Below, one piece after another: positions 38,422 through 53,044 of a stretch of DNA of 64,000 nt. Within the stretch, counting starts at the first letter, position 1. The number at the start of each line of letters is the position of its first letter. The translations under genes were made by a program, and so were the position numbers. The notes under the pieces are model-generated. The model was not told the origin of the DNA, did no database searches, and saw nothing but the letters and a program-made list of their open reading frames with translations. Origin of the DNA: Hermodice carunculata (lineage: Eukaryota > Annelida > Polychaeta > Eunicida > Amphinomidae); assembly GCA_964020975.1 (NCBI GenBank), contig OZ026612.1, forward strand, positions 55,043,579 to 55,107,578, in the 5' to 3' direction.

Positions 38422-39050
38422 CAACAACAACGAGATATAATAAAAACAACAAGAACAATGAATTTAGAAAACTACCCCGTTACAACAGGGGCACCAATCA
38501 AGCGGGGTTATTTCATGGTGCGTCCACACATTTCCTTTGAATTCATTTGTAAAATACATGTATAAACCATAAAAGTTAAAGTATTCAGTAGATTTATTCC
38601 GTTAGCTAACATATGGGAAGGTGTTAAACGGAAGTGAAACAAGCGAAAGCACGATATTGCAAAAATAAGTAAACAAGAAAACGTTAATGCGAAAACACGA
38701 AAATGCGACTGCGAAAACACGACATAATTTCTGTCGTATTTTCGCGGTAGTGTTTTCGCATTTTCGCCTTCGTGTTTTATATTTTAGTGTTTTCGCCTTC
38801 GTGTTTTTTTGTTTTCGACCAAGGAAGAAAACAGTAAAACAAGAAAACGAGAAAACGCTAAAGCGAAAACACGAAAATGCGAGTGCGAAAACACGACATA
38901 TTTTCTGTCGTGTTTTCGCGGTTGTGTTTTCGCATTTTCGCCCTCGTGTTTTCTTGTTTTCGCTGTTCTGTTTTCTTATTTTCTTGTTTTCGCCTTCGCA
39001 TTTTTATGGAGAGAGAAAAATATTATTAGTTGGCACTTTTGTGCCACCAT
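37795..39050 (-). repeat. Right arm of the large inverted repeat
   Basis: Reverse complement of 33050-34335. It starts (outer edge) at GTGCCACCAT, 39041-39050, and runs inwards to a T-rich tract that includes (GTTT)n at 37795-37845. TA dinucleotides flank both outer edges (33049-33050 and 39050-39051). The shared unique segments look well over 90% identical by eye. Confidence 0.88.
38337..38432. repeat. (TAA)n-(CAA)n microsatellite in the right arm
   Basis: Mirror of the left-arm tract but shorter, so the two arms have changed in length independently here. Confidence 0.95.
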
Positions 39051-40487
39051 ACTCCCCCCCCCCAATGTCTCGCGAAACGCACCGCTGCAGCTATATTTAG
39101 GATATATGACTACGTTTCATTAAGTTGGATATTTGTCTGGTTAGTCTGAGTAAAAACTTAATAACATGCTTTCAGTATTATTGTATGGGCCAAAAGTGAA
39201 AATTTGCGTTAGTACAAGGTTGTATTGGTGGTTTAATGAAATTATTTGGGGGGGGGGGGGGGGTGCGGGGTATTAAATGGTACATTTTGGTGTATTATGG
39301 GCTTCCTTTTTTGTGACCCTCCCCCATATGGAGATGGTGATATTTTTCTGAACCCCCCTCCCCCGTTTTGCGATGACAAAATTTTGTGCCGCCCCCCCCC
39401 CATATCCCGAGTCCCCCCTCCCCCAATAAAGCCAGCCCCCTTATTTTCTATGCATACATGCATTAAAACACCCGTATATATGCTGGGGGAATGTAATTTA
39501 TATCCCATTTTAGAGAAGGGCATTAGTACACGTATTGAATTCACTGATATCAGAATATGTCACTTAAATAAACATGGTCTGGTCAACATTGAACGTTCAA
39601 TGTGGCCCCAAATTAGCCCAAGGGTTTACTTTGAACATTCAAAATAATTAATTAATTAAATCGATTAATACGCAAACAAAATTACCTTGCTGGGAGGCCA
39701 ATAGCAGAAACCACTGCACGCTTTGAAGTTGAGCAGCGTGAGTATCTATGGCGTAATCGTTTCGCCAGTGGAGAGTCGTACGGGATTTAGAAATGAACGA
39801 ACCAAACTAGCAAACAGGATTATAAAAACTAACAAACGACACTCTTATTGTTTTTATGTCTGTTATTGTGACGTATAAGTACGCTTGCATAAAGCGTGGC
39901 AGCCTTTAAGAAATATATCCGGTACATGCGTAAACACAGTTCTAAACAGAAACAAGAAGTCAAAGTTCCCAGACTCCTTCGCACCTCAAAACTTTTGCCT
40001 GGAATCGATGATTATTGCACCTCATTGCGCACGTGGACCATTTCCAAAATGCTGACTGTGGCGCCCACAAACATGAATTTATGCTGGTCAAGATGGATTT
40101 ATCTTCGTTTGAAACATCGATTGACAAAGGAAAAGTTAGGCATGACCTTGATATTATAGGGCTAAACACATCGAGATGAGTGCATATTTGATAGTTCCAC
40201 ATACAAAGAACGTGGATTCTGCAGGTTTGTATCGCACTCAGGACTTTATAGATTTCACATAAAAATGGGGCAAGCGTGTATGCATGTCAATTACATTGTT
40301 TACATCATAGGGCAGGTTTTTAAAATATGAATTGGACCAGATTACGCCATCTGAGAGGGTATCAGAAATAGAAACAGAGGATATCATTTGGTACTTTCAA
40401 TTTTAAACATAATTCCAAGATGGTATTCGGTAGCTGGATTGGCTCTTTCCAGTGCTCATTCTGGGGACTCAATACGAAGTTAACACA

Positions 40488-40490
<3 letters not shown>
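39051..40490. other. Intergenic DNA with C/G tracts
   Basis: No gene recognised. A patch at 39247-39440 alternates long G or C runs with short unique words (for example CCCCCCTCCCCCG and GCCCCCCCCCC). An 87-codon open frame at 39896-40159 has no recognisable domain. Confidence 0.45.

Positions 40491-40552
<62 letters not shown>
40491..40552. repeat. (GT)n microsatellite
   Basis: About 60 bp of GT. Confidence 0.96.
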
Positions 40553-43496
<2,944 letters not shown>

Positions 43497-45510
43497 GGCC
43501 CCCTCTGCATCAGGTTACAGCTCAGCTGTGGCAGACGATATTACACAAACAATCCATTGATAATTTGATAGATACACATAAAGATGAGATGAAAAGGAAT
43601 TATAATATCAAAATTTCTGAAGAGGACTCTTCTATTCCACTTTTGTTCTGGATACCCAAATTACATAAAAAAAAGCAACAAACTTTTAAATCTAGATTCA
43701 TAGCTGGTGCTGCAAAATGTACAACAAAATAATTATCATAAGAAGTAACATTGTGTTTGACTGCATTTAGCAATAATTTCCGTAAATACTGTAGTGCAAT
43801 TTCTAGAAACTGAAATAAATTGTTTTTGGAGTATTAGCAATTCTTCCGAGTTTGTATCTAAAATCAAAGATGTAAAAACAAAAAATATCAAATGTTTTTA
43901 TTTTTCTACACTGTCCACAAATCTACCCATAGATGAAGTCAAAAGTTCACTTTCAGAATTAATAAGCAAAATGTTTAAACATAATGGTAAACAATACATA
44001 AATATTAATTCATATACAAAGAAAGCATATTGGTCACACAATAAATATTCAACTAGAAAAGAAAGATTTGCTTGAAAGCAAATCTGTCTGTATGTGTGAA
44101 AAATTTGCACAATTACAAAAATATGCAGTGTTGCAACACTTACACAATATCTATAATTTGAGCCTGACATGATCAAAATTGGATTAAAAGTGACCGAGTT
44201 ATGGCTAGATGAATATTTCAAAGGTCCAATGACCTTGATATTTGACCTCTAGAGGTCACATGTAAATTACAAGAATGTGCAGTGTTACAGTAGCTACAAT
44301 TTGTGTCCAACATGATCAAAATTGGATGGAAATAGACGGAGTTATGGCTGGATGAATATTTCAAACGTACAAATGACGTTGACCTTTGACCTTTAGAGGT
44401 CACATGTAAATTACAAAAATGTGCAGTGTTACAATATCTACAATTTGGGACCAACATTTTTAAAATTGGATTAATACTTTGGAAGCCAGAAGCAATTGAA
44501 TTTTCTTAATTACCCTAATTTGCATAATTTTCAAAAGCTTGACTCTTCAGAATTAAAGACAAAACTTCACTGCAGGTGCTACAGCCATGCAAAGTTTAAA
44601 GTTTCTAGCTTGTACGGTGTCTGAGTTTAAGACGACACAAAAATCTGGCAGAAAGAAAGAAAGAATATTGGGTAAAACAGTATATCTGTGTTCACACACG
44701 GACATAAAAAGTAACGTTAAATCTTACACTGTTGAAACTTTGATAGATGCTATAAAATTTGTTTTGGATAATACTTTTGTTCAATACGGACCATTGGTTT
44801 TTCAACAAATAAAAGGCATTCCAATGGGTGGCAACTGCTCCCCTTTACTGGCAGATTTATATTTAACCTTGCCTGCTAAACATCCGTTCTTGGCGGTCTA
44901 CTACCCCAACATAGTGTATCGCCCCAAGAAAGTCTGCTTAGGAGGCAATATTTAACCTGGCTTAAATTTAAATATATCGATAAATTGATTTTTTAAAAAA
45001 AGGACGTCAAATGGCTACAAAATTATTAAACAACGCAAGTTATATTGATGACATTGCTTGTGTAAATGTACAAAATTTCAGTGAAATTGCTAAAGAAATT
45101 TACTCAAAAGATATCCCTTTGAGGGTAATAATTAAGATAGTTTCAGACATGTGTTTTTGGACTTGAGTATTCAGGTCACTAATGACAGGTTTTGTATTCA
45201 GATCTATCACAAAATAGATGAGTTTAACTTTGAAGTAGTTAATCATCCTTTCCCGGACAGTAATATTTCGGAAACTATAGGTTATAATATGTTTTTGTCA
45301 CAGATTTTGAGATTTGGTCGTATTTGTTCTAAATTTCAGGACTTTGCATCTAGAACCAAATTTATTTACAACAAACTTGAGTCAAGAGGATCCAAAGATT
45401 TACTTTTGATCAAATATTTCTACAAATGTTGCTGTAAATATCCCGAGCTGGTTAGAAAGTTTTGCTTCAATAATTTTAGAGATTTTAGACTTGCCTGTTT
45501 TGCTATTTAA
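43497..45510 (+). pseudogene. Penelope-like reverse transcriptase, interrupted
   Basis: Blocks in order: SSIPLLFWIPKLHKKK (about 43628-43675), FKSRFIAGAAKCTTK (43688-43732), YFSTLSTNLPIDEVK (about 43900-43945), VFQQIKGIPMGGNCSPLLAD (44798-44857), SYIDDIACVN (45038-45067, catalytic YIDD) and FLDLSIQV (45153-45176), ending DFRLACFAI before a stop at 45510. The PKxHK, GIPMG and YIDD blocks match a reverse-transcriptase family common in marine-invertebrate genomes and probably Penelope-like. The frame is lost near 43735, at the family-H insertion (44053-44706) and again near 44880-45150. Without the nested element the polymerase would be of normal arrangement, but it is dead. Confidence 0.8.
44053..44706 (-). 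mobile_element. Family-H element 3, inserted in the reverse transcriptase of copy B
   Basis: Minus-oriented. The 3' end is CTAG (reverse complement at 44053-44056) followed by T, preceded by GATTTGCTTTCAAGCAAATC and CAGACA. The core has AGGTCA-type monomers with GATGAATATTTCA at 44208 and 44351 (143 bp apart). The 5' part carries a short (TTTC)n and the hairpin-like GTCCGTGTGTGAACACAGA near 44685-44703. The protein similarity of the host polymerase stops at YST on one side and resumes at NVKSYTVETLIDAIKF on the other. Confidence 0.8.
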
Positions 45511-46060
45511 TTTTATCTTTTGGCATCATGCTGTTTTAATATTCACCTTTCAGACATTTTAGGCTAGCTTTTTTTCTGTTAGGTTAAACCCCCAGGGGCT
45601 ATCGGTAGCAAGTAGCGGCCTACGACAGTTACAAGCTTGGCTTATTGTACTTGATATCTGGTTAAGAAATATTATATTTTCATTGCATTCTCTTTACTTG
45701 AATACAATTGACTTTCATTCTTTTCTGACTTGCCATATAATTGTGCTGTTAATATCCACAGATTATTGGAAAGTTAGGCTACAATAATTTACAGTTTTTA
45801 GACTTGTCTGTTTTGCTACTTTACTTTATCTTTTGGCATCTTTCTGTTTTAATATTCACTTTCAGACATTTTAGGCTTACATGTTTTCTGTCAGGTCAAC
45901 GCCCCTCCCCCCCGGGGGGGGGGGGCTATCGGTAGCAAGCAGCGGCCTACGACAGTTACATGTTTGCCTAATTGTGCTTAAAATCCTGTTAAGAAAAAAT
46001 TGTTTTGATAACATGTTTTTGGCATAAATGCCAATGACTTACATTCTTTTCTGCCATGCC
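45483..46060 (+). repeat. Tandem ~313-bp repeat of the Penelope-like 3' region
   Basis: TTTTAGACTTG starts at 45483 and 45796. Both units run through a CTATCGGTAGCAAG-AGCGGCC landmark and TTCATTCTTTTCTG-like text, and the second fades near 46060. Copy A has the same two-unit arrangement, so the duplication predates the split between the copies. Confidence 0.8.
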
Positions 46061-46699
46061 TAAATGCACATTTACTCAATATTAAAAAATTACTTAAAAT
46101 AGACAGTATTTTCCCAAATGTCACAAACCTGACACATTACATTGATACATTGACTCAGGGTTGGCAGTCAAATAGAGCTTAATTGTTTGAGGAGTAGGTG
46201 TCATCATCTAGTCGGGTTTACATTTCTGGTGCAGGATGTAGATTGTTGCTGTCCTTTTTAGGATTTCCCTTGGTTTGTACAGGTGGTCTAGCTGCAACTG
46301 TTTATTTTACAATCACTGGGACTAAATATAATGCCCCAGCTTGTTTCCACTTCAGTTAAACACTGGCGGTATTTTAACTAGGATAAACTGTCCAGCTAGG
46401 ACGGGTACATATTGGTTCAGGGGTAAGTCAAATTGTTCTTATCTGAACCTGTACTATAGAAATTTAGTAATTATGGTTTGTTTGACAGGTATTCTTTCAT
46501 AATGAAGCTCTGCATTTATGAGCAAAACTTTCAGTATTTAGCTAATTCATCATTTGCCACATTCATAATTATTCATTATTATTTGGGTTGTCTTTGCTGA
46601 ATATTTAGCTTAGACAAGGAGCCGCTACTCAGAGAGACATGTACGGGTAAAAGGCTTCGACACATGTTGAGCAGTTACCCGCTGAAGACCCTTTAATTT

Positions 46700-48130
46700 T
46701 TACCTCAGCTGACTTGTCAGTCAGCTGAGGTTTTTTGAGGGTCCGTCGTCCGTCGTCCGTCCGTCGTCCGTCGTCTGTCGTCCGTCCGTCGTGCACAATT
46801 TACATTTTCGACTTCTTCTCAAACTTGGTGGAAATGTGCCTTGGGTGGGTCTCTACCAGGTTTGTTCAAATGGTCGCAGTCCAGTGATTTTTGGATTTTT
46901 AATGATTTTTTTTTGGTTCTTTTTTGGGTAAATCTTAAAAATTCTTCTTCTCCGAAACCGCTCACCCAATTGCTTTGATATTACACAGGAACACTCCCTG
47001 GGACTCCTAGTTCTGAATTTGTTCACCAGGTGGCGCTGCAATTTTTTCCTAAATTTTTTATGAATTTTTGTGTGTTATAGCTATTTTCGACTTCTTCTCC
47101 AGAACCGTCACTCAGATTAAGCTGAAACATGGTGGATATGTTTCTTGTAGAAGGGTCAAACAAAGTTGTTCCCTATGTGGGAATGCTGCGGATTCCTGAT
47201 TTTTAACGATTTTTTCAATTCGGGTACTTATCGGTCAATGAAGCTGCCCTATTGATTACTGTGGAAGTCAATGAGCTTTCTAATGCTAATTCACATTTTC
47301 TACTTCTTCTCCAAAACCGTCATCCAGATTAACCTCAAACTTGGTGGCAATGTACCTTGGGTGGGTTTCTACCAATTTTGTTCAAATGTTCATGCTCCAG
47401 TGATTTTTGGATTTTTAATGAATTTTTTTGTTTTTTTTTTTAGGACAAATCTTAAAAAATCTTCTCCGAAACTGTGTACCCAATTGCTTTGATATCGTAC
47501 ATAGACACCCCCGGGGACACCTAGTTCCCAATTTGTTCACCAGGTGGCGCTGCAATTTTTTTAGGAATTTTTTGTATGGTTTTGCTGTTTTTCACTTGTT
47601 GTCAGAACAGTCCCTCAGATTAAGCTGAAATGTGATGGATATGTTGTTGTGGAAGGGTCAAACAGTTGTTTACTAGGTGGCTCTGCTTTGGATTCCTGAT
47701 TTTTAAGGATTTTCAATTCAGGTACTTATCGTTCGATGCAGCTTTCCTATTGATTACTATGTAAGTCAATGGGCATTCTAATGCTAATTCACATGACAAC
47801 TGACACGAAATTTACTGTTTACTTGATAACTTGAGATCTGTTTTGAGTTAGCTACACATGTTAATTATTCTGTATGAAGGTCATGCTGAGACAGTACATG
47901 AATGACCTTGACCTCGTTTGTGGGGTCACAGTGCATCATACATGAATTTTACTCTTCATTATAACTTGAGAACTACTTGAACTTTGATGTTGCACATGTA
48001 AGTGTTCTTCTATAAAGGTCAGACTTACTCAGAACATGGTGTCCTTGATCCTTTCCCAAGTTCATAGAGCTGCAAGTGTGATGAATGTCAAGATCAGCTG
48101 AGGCACGGGCTGTTCACACAGCCCTCTTGT
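46700..48130 (+). mobile_element. Family-R hairpin element, 1.43 kb, inserted in copy B
   Basis: Starts with the hairpin CCTCAGCTGACTTGTCAGTC-AGCTGAGG and a GTCCGTC-rich stretch. It carries two tandem core units of 516 bp (ACTTGGTGG at 46823 and 47339) and ends with ATCAGCTGAGG, then the hairpin GGGCTGTTCACACAGCCC and CTTGT. CAGCTGAGG occurs at both ends. It has no coding capacity. The paralogous empty site in copy A shows that insertion took place between T residues. The terminal hairpin and the T-rich target resemble Helitron/Helentron-related elements, but the end is CTTG rather than CTAG. Confidence 0.75.
46800..47760 (+). repeat. 516-bp tandem core of the family-R element
   Basis: Two diverged units share ACTTCTTCTC, ACTTGGTGG-AATGT-CCTTGGGTGGG, TTCACCAGGTGGCGCTGCAA and ATTGATTACT. 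The period is exactly 516 bp at the ACTTGGTGG marker. Confidence 0.85.
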
Positions 48131-48235
48131 TTTGAACTAATACAGCCTATGTCAAAATTTTACAGAGGAACGTGTGCAATATGGCCAATAGTACTTCCAT
48201 ATGTATATACTTTACACGGGGACAGGTTAGCTAAT

Positions 48236-48781
48236 GGAGAGTAAAGAGTTCGGACTGCGGAATAGGGTAATGACTACTAGGAAGTGATTCTTGGCAAAAG
48301 ACAAATGCAACACTGGCACTGCAGTCACTGCCTGACCGTGTTAGTGCCTTCTTTCCCAGCGTAAAATTGTTGAGTCGTCCCTTCCTTTCCAGCGTAAAAT
48401 TTGTTTCAAGTCGTTACCAGAGTGGAAGGTTGCGGGTTGAAATTCATATCCAAGTAGGGCAAAGTGTGCTTGTCTCAATTAACTGCTGTGGAGGAAGGGG
48501 GAGGGGGACAGTTACTGAAAACCTAACATTCTGTAGTTAATTTTCTCCCACTTTTGCCAAACTAAAAATATCCAAATAGTGCTCCCCAACTGATTTTTAT
48601 TTTCACACGCTATATTGAATTACAGTTAAGAAGCTTTTATACCAGTGTAGACCTACATGAAATAGAAGTCAATAATATTGTACCATGCGCTCATTCCATG
48701 ATTAATACAGAGGGACCTAACGCCCAGGTGCTATGTACTGCCTGGTGGTCTCGGGCGCCCGGACACCCCATAAATCGAGCC

Positions 48782-48783
<2 letters not shown>
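48236..48783. other. Intergenic or Penelope-like 3' flank
   Basis: The start may still belong to copy B, as weak similarity to 17770-17960 continues. No gene recognised. Confidence 0.35.

Positions 48784-48824
<41 letters not shown>
48784..48824. repeat. (TG)n microsatellite
   Basis: About 40 bp of TG, at the edge of a family-R-like copy. Confidence 0.95.
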
Positions 48825-48825
<1 letters not shown>

Positions 48826-49190
48826 CCGGTCCAATTTGTGAAAAGTGTAAAATCGCGCACTGCACAAAACATGAAAGGTACATCGCAGCCAAATTTGAAG
48901 TGAAGCTGACTAACGGGTTTGGAAAAGTAAAACATGTAAAACATGTCTTTTGTGGACGCTACATACTGACGCATGGACAGATGACAGACGACGGACGAAG
49001 ACATGCCATGTAAGCTCAACTGATCGACAAGTCAGCTGAACTAAAAATTATAAACTAATGAACAAATTGCAGACACAGGGTACAGAGAAATGTCCTTGTG
49101 CAATTTTTCAGAAGTGCGACATTGTGAACGGACAACGAACACCCGTCCTGGAAAATGAGCTGACTGCCATGTCAGCTTAGCTTACAATGC
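48825..49190 (-). mobile_element. Family-R-like element, two partial minus-strand copies
   Basis: The reverse complement begins TAGTTCAGCTGACTTGTCGATC and continues GAGCTTACATGGC and CGTCCGTCGTCTGTC, as in the head of the element at 46700. A second head-like hairpin, GAGCTGACTGCCATGTCAGCT, is at about 49158-49178. No core repeat is obvious, so these are short relatives. Confidence 0.55.
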
Positions 49191-49859
49191 CTATCCCTCT
49201 CCCTTGTCAATGGATGGTCCCAGGAACGAGCACTGATACGCAGAAACGCTGTGACGTGTAGTAAAATCATATGCTACCATCCACTCATTTTTTGACAAGA
49301 TGACATTTTCAGAATGTGATACACTTGTCTGAAAAGTTTCCCCATTCAGATTCCGTGAGAGCTTTCATACCAAGACTTGAGCGTCCAAAGTTTCAGGGTT
49401 AATCTCATTTGCTCTGGTCTTCAACAGCAGCTGCCAAAAGTGTGCACCATAGTATCTCATTAACAAGGAGCACGTGCCATCCTACAGTGCGATAAATTTC
49501 CTTTTGTTAACAAGCAAAGAATTTAATTTTACATGTGCTTCACTGTTTACAAAGGAGTTCATATGTGCTCCCAGCGACAGTTAATGATTTGCGGATCACA
49601 CGGATGATGAATTTTGTGTTTAATACACTTTTTAACTCGACAGTGACAGGACAAACCATGTCTTTTCATTGCTCAAACCCTGATTTTATTAATTTGTTAA
49701 CGGCAAGCAGTAAAAAGATTGACACAAAATAAACCATTGTCGCGAAGACAAAACGCGTCTGTAGGCGTTAGACATAATGTCTCTCTTCATAATAATTTTG
49801 ACGCAGTAGATTAAATTTTCTTAGTTGGCCTTTTTCTCAAGGGGTTGGGATAGATACAT
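49191..49859. other. Intergenic DNA
   Basis: No gene recognised; AT-rich with short chance frames. Confidence 0.45.
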
Positions 49860-52690
49860 CCAGACATCAGAACTCAGAACTCTTTTTATTTGACATAAAA
49901 TGGCATGCAAGTACACCAGACATCAACATACACAAAACTTCTATGCAGAATATACAAGGCAATCGTGCATAATATGTTAAGATAAGTCAGGGTAACCCCA
50001 GTTCAGGACATAAAGCGTCCCCTGTCATTGGGGCTACCCAGGTAATGATATTTCTATGGACAAAGGCACGAAGAGGTAAAGTGGATAGGTACGTTATGAG
50101 AAAGTAAAAACATGATGCTATAACAAAATTCCTTTTTTAATGATAATTAATAATTGCATACATAGTGATTTTCAATGCTGCATATTTCTGAATATTGACT
50201 GATCAACTGTAGCTTGGTGTACCTTGAAAACCCGGATAATAAGTGGGGATTAAGTTTGTCTGCAATACATGGAGGCGTCCTTTTGAGGAGGGATGAAATG
50301 AAATATCGGATACATTTATGAGCCTTGTTTCTTTTTGTGAGCAGGAAGTGGTGATTTATGTTTAAATCTGGTTTGGTAAGGATGCGTCATTGGTGGAATT
50401 GAAAACATATCGGAAAAGTATTCTGGCAGTTGGTTTTGTGTGTATTTGAAATTAAATTTAAAAGCTTTCAGTTTTAAGAGGTTATGAAATTTCAAGAGTT
50501 TCGGAGTTTTAAAAAATAAGTCGGTGTGAGAGTTATGTTTTGCATGGCAAATTAGGCGAACAATTGACCTTTGAAGTTTGGTAATTCGATCACAAGAGTA
50601 GCCCCAAGTCAGAATAGTAAATATTTATGAAGTCTTTTACAGATTCCTATTACGTTTGAGAATTTCGCGCCTATTTTATTAATATGCGGCTGCCAATTCA
50701 ATGTTTCATTTACCAATAAGCCTAAAAAATTAAATTCGAAAAGTTTGAAATAGAAATTTGTTAATTTTTAGGCTCAGAGTGACATTAACTCTCCGTTGGG
50801 GAAAGTGGAAGATCATGTATTTGGGTTTGGCAATATTTAAAGATAATTTGTTTATGGCTAACCTGTCGTGTAATTTCTTTAATTCACAACTGATATTGTG
50901 TGACAGGTTGTTTCTGTTTTCTGCACTAATACAAGAGTTAAAGGAACAAAGGGGATTGATTAAGGTTGTATCATCTGCGTAAAGTATGGTATCAAATTTT
51001 TGTGACGCAAGGTGCATGTCATTTGCATAAATTATTAATAGGAGAGAACCGAGTATAGATCCTTGCGGATCTCCAGTAGTGAGTGGTCGGTAGCCTGAAC
51101 ATATATTATCAAAAGAAACGTATTGATGTCTGCTAGTAAGGTAACTTTTTAACCAGTCGAGAGAAGTGTTGCGAATACCTTAATATTTTAATTTGTAAAA
51201 TAGAATTTCATGATCCGAGGTATCGAACACTTTAGAAAGGTCTAAATATATGCTGATGGGTAATTTACTTGAATCAAGAAAATTAAAGATTTGGTCAACA
51301 AATTCTAAAGCAGCTGTTTCAGTTGAATGAGATGATTTGAAACCATGTTGACTCTTGTAGAATAAGTTTTCGCAAACAAAATATTCGTACAACTGTTTGT
51401 AAACAACTTTTTCAAATACTTTTGATAGGGCTGGAAGAATCGAAATGGGTCTGTAATTATCTAGTAAATTGTTTTCTCCTTATTTGAATAATTATAGCCC
51501 CTTTTGCAATTTTTAGTTTGATAGGAAAAATTCCAGTGGTTAAGGATTGGTTGATGATTAGGGTCAGTGGTTTCGAAGTTGAAGAGATAATGCCTTTAAG
51601 TAGTTTCGTTAATAGACTGTCATGGCCACTGCTGGTTTTTGGGTTTGAGTTCTTTCATAATTGAGGTAATTTCATAGGTATTTACTAGTTTAAAGATAAA
51701 CATATGTTCAAATTTATTTGTCAGATAGGAAGAAAATGAAGGTAAATTTGAAGTATTTATGTGACTCGCTAATTTGGACCTATGTGTATAAAAAATTGCT
51801 AAAGCGCTCAGCTATTTCATGTTTGTCAACCATTTTCTTGTTTTCTTTTAGGAAGAATTGAAGTAAACAGTTTTTCCGTTTATTCATGTTCAGAACGATT
51901 TTAATGGTATCCCATGTTTTCCCTATATCACCCTTAAACATTTGAAACTGTGAAAAAATAGTATTCTTGCTTTAATTGACAAATATTCCGTTTTAAAAAT
52001 TGGTCATACACTTTAAGGTATTGTTTTATTATACTGTACTCAACAGAATCTGTGATGGCACATTTCAGTTTTTGTACAAGTTATCACAGAATTTTGTGGA
52101 TTTTATTACACCTAGTGTTATCCAGGGAGAGCCTTTATGCTTATATTTATTAAATTTTACAGTCTTTTCTGGGAGGTGTAGTTTCCTTGCCGAGCAGATT
52201 ATATTCTCTAAAATTTCATAATTTTCATTGGGATCACACTTTAGATCAGAATTAAGACAATTGTTTACGTCAGTTTTATTATTTTCATCATAACAGTTTG
52301 GACTGAAAGCTTTATCTTTTGTCATTATTTTTATGAAGTTTTGAGAATCTTGTGTGGTTAACCTTTGATCTATGCAGGTGACACAAGGAAAGTGGTCTGA
52401 CATTTCATTGAAGATGATACCAGAGAGGCAAGATTTTCTTATGTCAGATTAACTGCAAAAACTTGATCTCTTAATGTGGCATGCCATTCGGACAGCCGGG
52501 TTGGGAGAGTTATCACAGGTGTCAAGCCACTGTTCAGCATTACATCAAGATAGTTGGCATATTTCTGTCTTGATGTAACATTTAATAGGTCGATGTTGAA
52601 GTCACCAACGACTTTTTTGTCCCAAGTATCCTTTACATAGTCTTTACATATAGTATCCAAATTCAGGAGGCGCAAAAGATGGCAAAGGTT
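49860..52690 (-). mobile_element. 5'-truncated LINE (CR1/L2-like), endonuclease to 3' end
   Basis: Minus strand. The order is endonuclease remnant VVGDFNIDLLNVTSRQKYAN (about 52540-52625), MSDHFPCVTC (52403), reverse transcriptase with SQHGFKSSHSTETAALEFVD and ISIYLDLSKVFDTSDHEILF (51190-51350), the catalytic LYADDTTLINP (about 50970-51000), LDRLAINKLSLN-type text, and a C-terminal region with LLKFHNLLKLKAFKFNFKYT and TRFKHKSPLPAH (50330-50520). The 3' end is near 49860. Breaks occur between the blocks, for example near 51060-51180 and 51480-52060. The copy is truncated in the endonuclease domain. Clade placement is tentative. Confidence 0.85.
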
Positions 52691-53044
52691 AAAGTGAGGC
52701 TACATATAAAGACAATGACAAAATACAAGTATAAATAATGAACCAAAACGAAGACCTACAATATGTGCACAAATCTTTTGTATAAACGCTGTTGACACCA
52801 AAGACCCTGCATATAACACTTCAAGTTAAATTGTTCAAAACTGCAACCCACTATTTAAAAATGAATAATAAATATACTCCTCCTTATCATGTTGCAAGAC
52901 AGCATTTGAACCATTTAGAAAGTTTAATGATTAATGATGATTCAATGATTAATGATTAATGATGATTCAAAGTTATTCAGAATTATAGACAGATTCAAAC
53001 TTTATATTTTTCACCACAGAATATGGTAAACCACAGGTGCACCC
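52691..53044. other. Intergenic DNA
   Basis: AT-rich, with a small ATTAATGATGATTCA repeat at about 52928-52970. No gene. Confidence 0.5.

Larger units (their letters stand above)
43497..48235 (+). mobile_element. Penelope-like element copy B, with two nested insertions
   Basis: Plus-strand retroelement made of a reverse-transcriptase region (43497-45510) and a 3' region that carries a tandem ~313-bp repeat (from 45483). It is interrupted by a family-H element (44053-44706) and by a 1.43-kb hairpin element (46700-48130), after which the 3' region resumes with TAATACAGCCTATGTCA (48139-48155). The same 3' region without the second insertion is copy A at 17965-19250. The 5' boundary is not clear. 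Assignment to the Penelope-like group rests on the reverse-transcriptase blocks; I see no GIY-YIG domain. Confidence 0.72.

Noticed and set aside
33050-39050. Reading the large inverted structure as a Polinton or other large virus-like element
   Set aside because: No polymerase, integrase or capsid-like frame is present in the 3.5-kb centre.
45483-46060. Hammerhead ribozyme in the Penelope-like tandem unit
   Set aside because: No CTGATGA..GAAA arrangement with flanking helices was found by eye on either strand.
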